Below, piece after piece: positions 33,729 to 34,223 of a DNA stretch of 34,223 nt. The notes under the pieces are model-generated. The model did no database searches. It worked only from the letters and a program-made list of their open reading frames with translations, and was not told where the DNA came from. Both the position numbers and the translations under genes were made by a program. The stretch is from Thiobacillus sp. UBA2597 (GTDB lineage: Bacteria; Pseudomonadota; Gammaproteobacteria; Burkholderiales; Thiobacillaceae). The DNA lies in assembly GCA_002339725.1 (NCBI GenBank), contig DDKN01000082.1:1-34223 (forward strand), given 5' to 3'. The stretch's first letter is position 1, and each line of letters starts with the position of its first letter.

Positions 33729-34223
33729 TTACTTGGAATAAAGTTCGATCACGAGGTGCTCGTTGATCGTCGGCGGCAACTCGGAACGCTGCGGACGGGC
33801 CTTGTAGACGCCCTTCATCGCCTTGGTGTCGACCTCGACCCACTCGGGGAAGCCGCGCCCCTCGGCCGCCTCCAGGGCACCCTTGATGCGCAGCTGGCCC
33901 TTGGAACGCTCGGCCACTTCGACCACATCACCCGGCTTGACCTGGTAGGAGGGGATGTTCACCCGCTTGCCGTTGACCAAGATGCTGTTGTGACGCACGA
34001 CCTGACGCGCCTCGGAGCGCGAGGCGGCAAAGCCCATGCGATAGGCGACGCTGTCCAGGCGGGATTCCAGCAGTTGCAGCAGGTTCTCGCCGGTCACGCC
34101 CCGGCGTCGATCGGCCTCCTTGTAGGTCAGACGGAACTGGCCTTCCAGCACGTTGTAGATGCGGCGGATCTTCTGCTTCTCGCGCAGCTGGGTGCCATAG
34201 TCGGACAGACGCACCTGCTTGGC
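33729..34223 (-). CDS. rpsD: 30S ribosomal protein S4, C-terminal part (N-terminus outside window)
   Basis: 165 codons are in the window, running off the right edge; S4 is normally about 205 residues, so about 40 N-terminal residues are missing. The visible part starts AKQVRLSDYGTQLREKQKIRR and includes the S4 domain (LESRLDSVAYRMGFAASRSEARQ...HNSILVNGKRVNIPSY). S4 is a primary 16S rRNA binder and, in E. coli, represses its own operon. Because the N-terminus is missing, zinc-binding cysteines cannot be checked. It is the gene upstream of rpoA in the alpha operon. Confidence 0.97.
   Translation of the reverse strand, partial: AKQVRLSDYGTQLREKQKIRRIYNVLEGQFRLTYKEADRRRGVTGENLLQLLESRLDSVAYRMGFAASRSEARQVVRHNSILVNGKRVNIPSYQVKPGDVVEVAERSKGQLRIKGALEAAEGRGFPEWVEVDTKAMKGVYKARPQRSELPPTINEHLVIELYSK

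Overview
The window looks like a chromosomal segment of a high-GC Gram-negative betaproteobacterium. The housekeeping proteins (RuvABC, YebC, AspRS, SSB, UvrA, RpoA, L17, S4) read as betaproteobacterial, and the order fmdB / DUF502 / aspS / nudB and the divergent MFS-ssb / uvrA pair are, from memory, usual for that class. A Nitrosomonadales/Thiobacillaceae-like or Rhodocyclales-like origin is plausible but unproven. Genes are tightly packed: the longest gene-free stretch is about 207 bp (3514-3720), and no gap exceeds 300 bp. I see no tRNA, rRNA, CRISPR, integrase or transposase.

Layout. (1) 1-3513, minus strand: FMN reductase, yebC, a DMT-type transporter, ruvC, ruvA and the start of ruvB. 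(2) 3721-7171: a cytochrome b561 / YceI / YceI / pirin operon on the minus strand, divergent from a LysR regulator. (3) 7188-9356, plus strand: a DUF853 HerA-like ATPase and a methyltransferase. (4) 9353-15836, minus strand: fmdB, DUF502, aspS, nudB, a macrodomain hydrolase, a lipoprotein, a YbhP-like phosphoesterase and a ClsB-like cardiolipin synthase. (5) 15921-25260, minus strand: a YajR-like MFS carrier, ssb, a LuxR-type response regulator, a hybrid histidine kinase, a FadL porin, an Aas-type acyl-ACP synthetase and a TonB-dependent receptor. (6) 25332-31495, plus strand: a second TonB-dependent receptor, a YfiR-family protein, uvrA and an RluF-like pseudouridine synthase. (7) 31492-34223, minus strand: a SAM hydroxide adenosyltransferase, then the end of the alpha operon (rpsD, rpoA, rplQ).

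How the genes may work together. Regions 1, 4 and 7 are mostly DNA repair, translation and membrane-lipid housekeeping. Region 2 looks like a periplasmic redox or stress operon with its own regulator. The most interesting stretch is 15.9-27.9 kb. There a TonB receptor with a YfiR-family partner, an RR/hybrid-kinase pair, a FadL channel, an acyl-activating enzyme and another TonB receptor are all packed around the ssb/uvrA core. This could be an outer-membrane sensing and uptake system for a hydrophobic or acyl-containing ligand. That is inference from family and gene order, not proof.

Several palindromic or dispersed-type repeats sit in the gaps. One of them also encodes the C-terminus of NudB.
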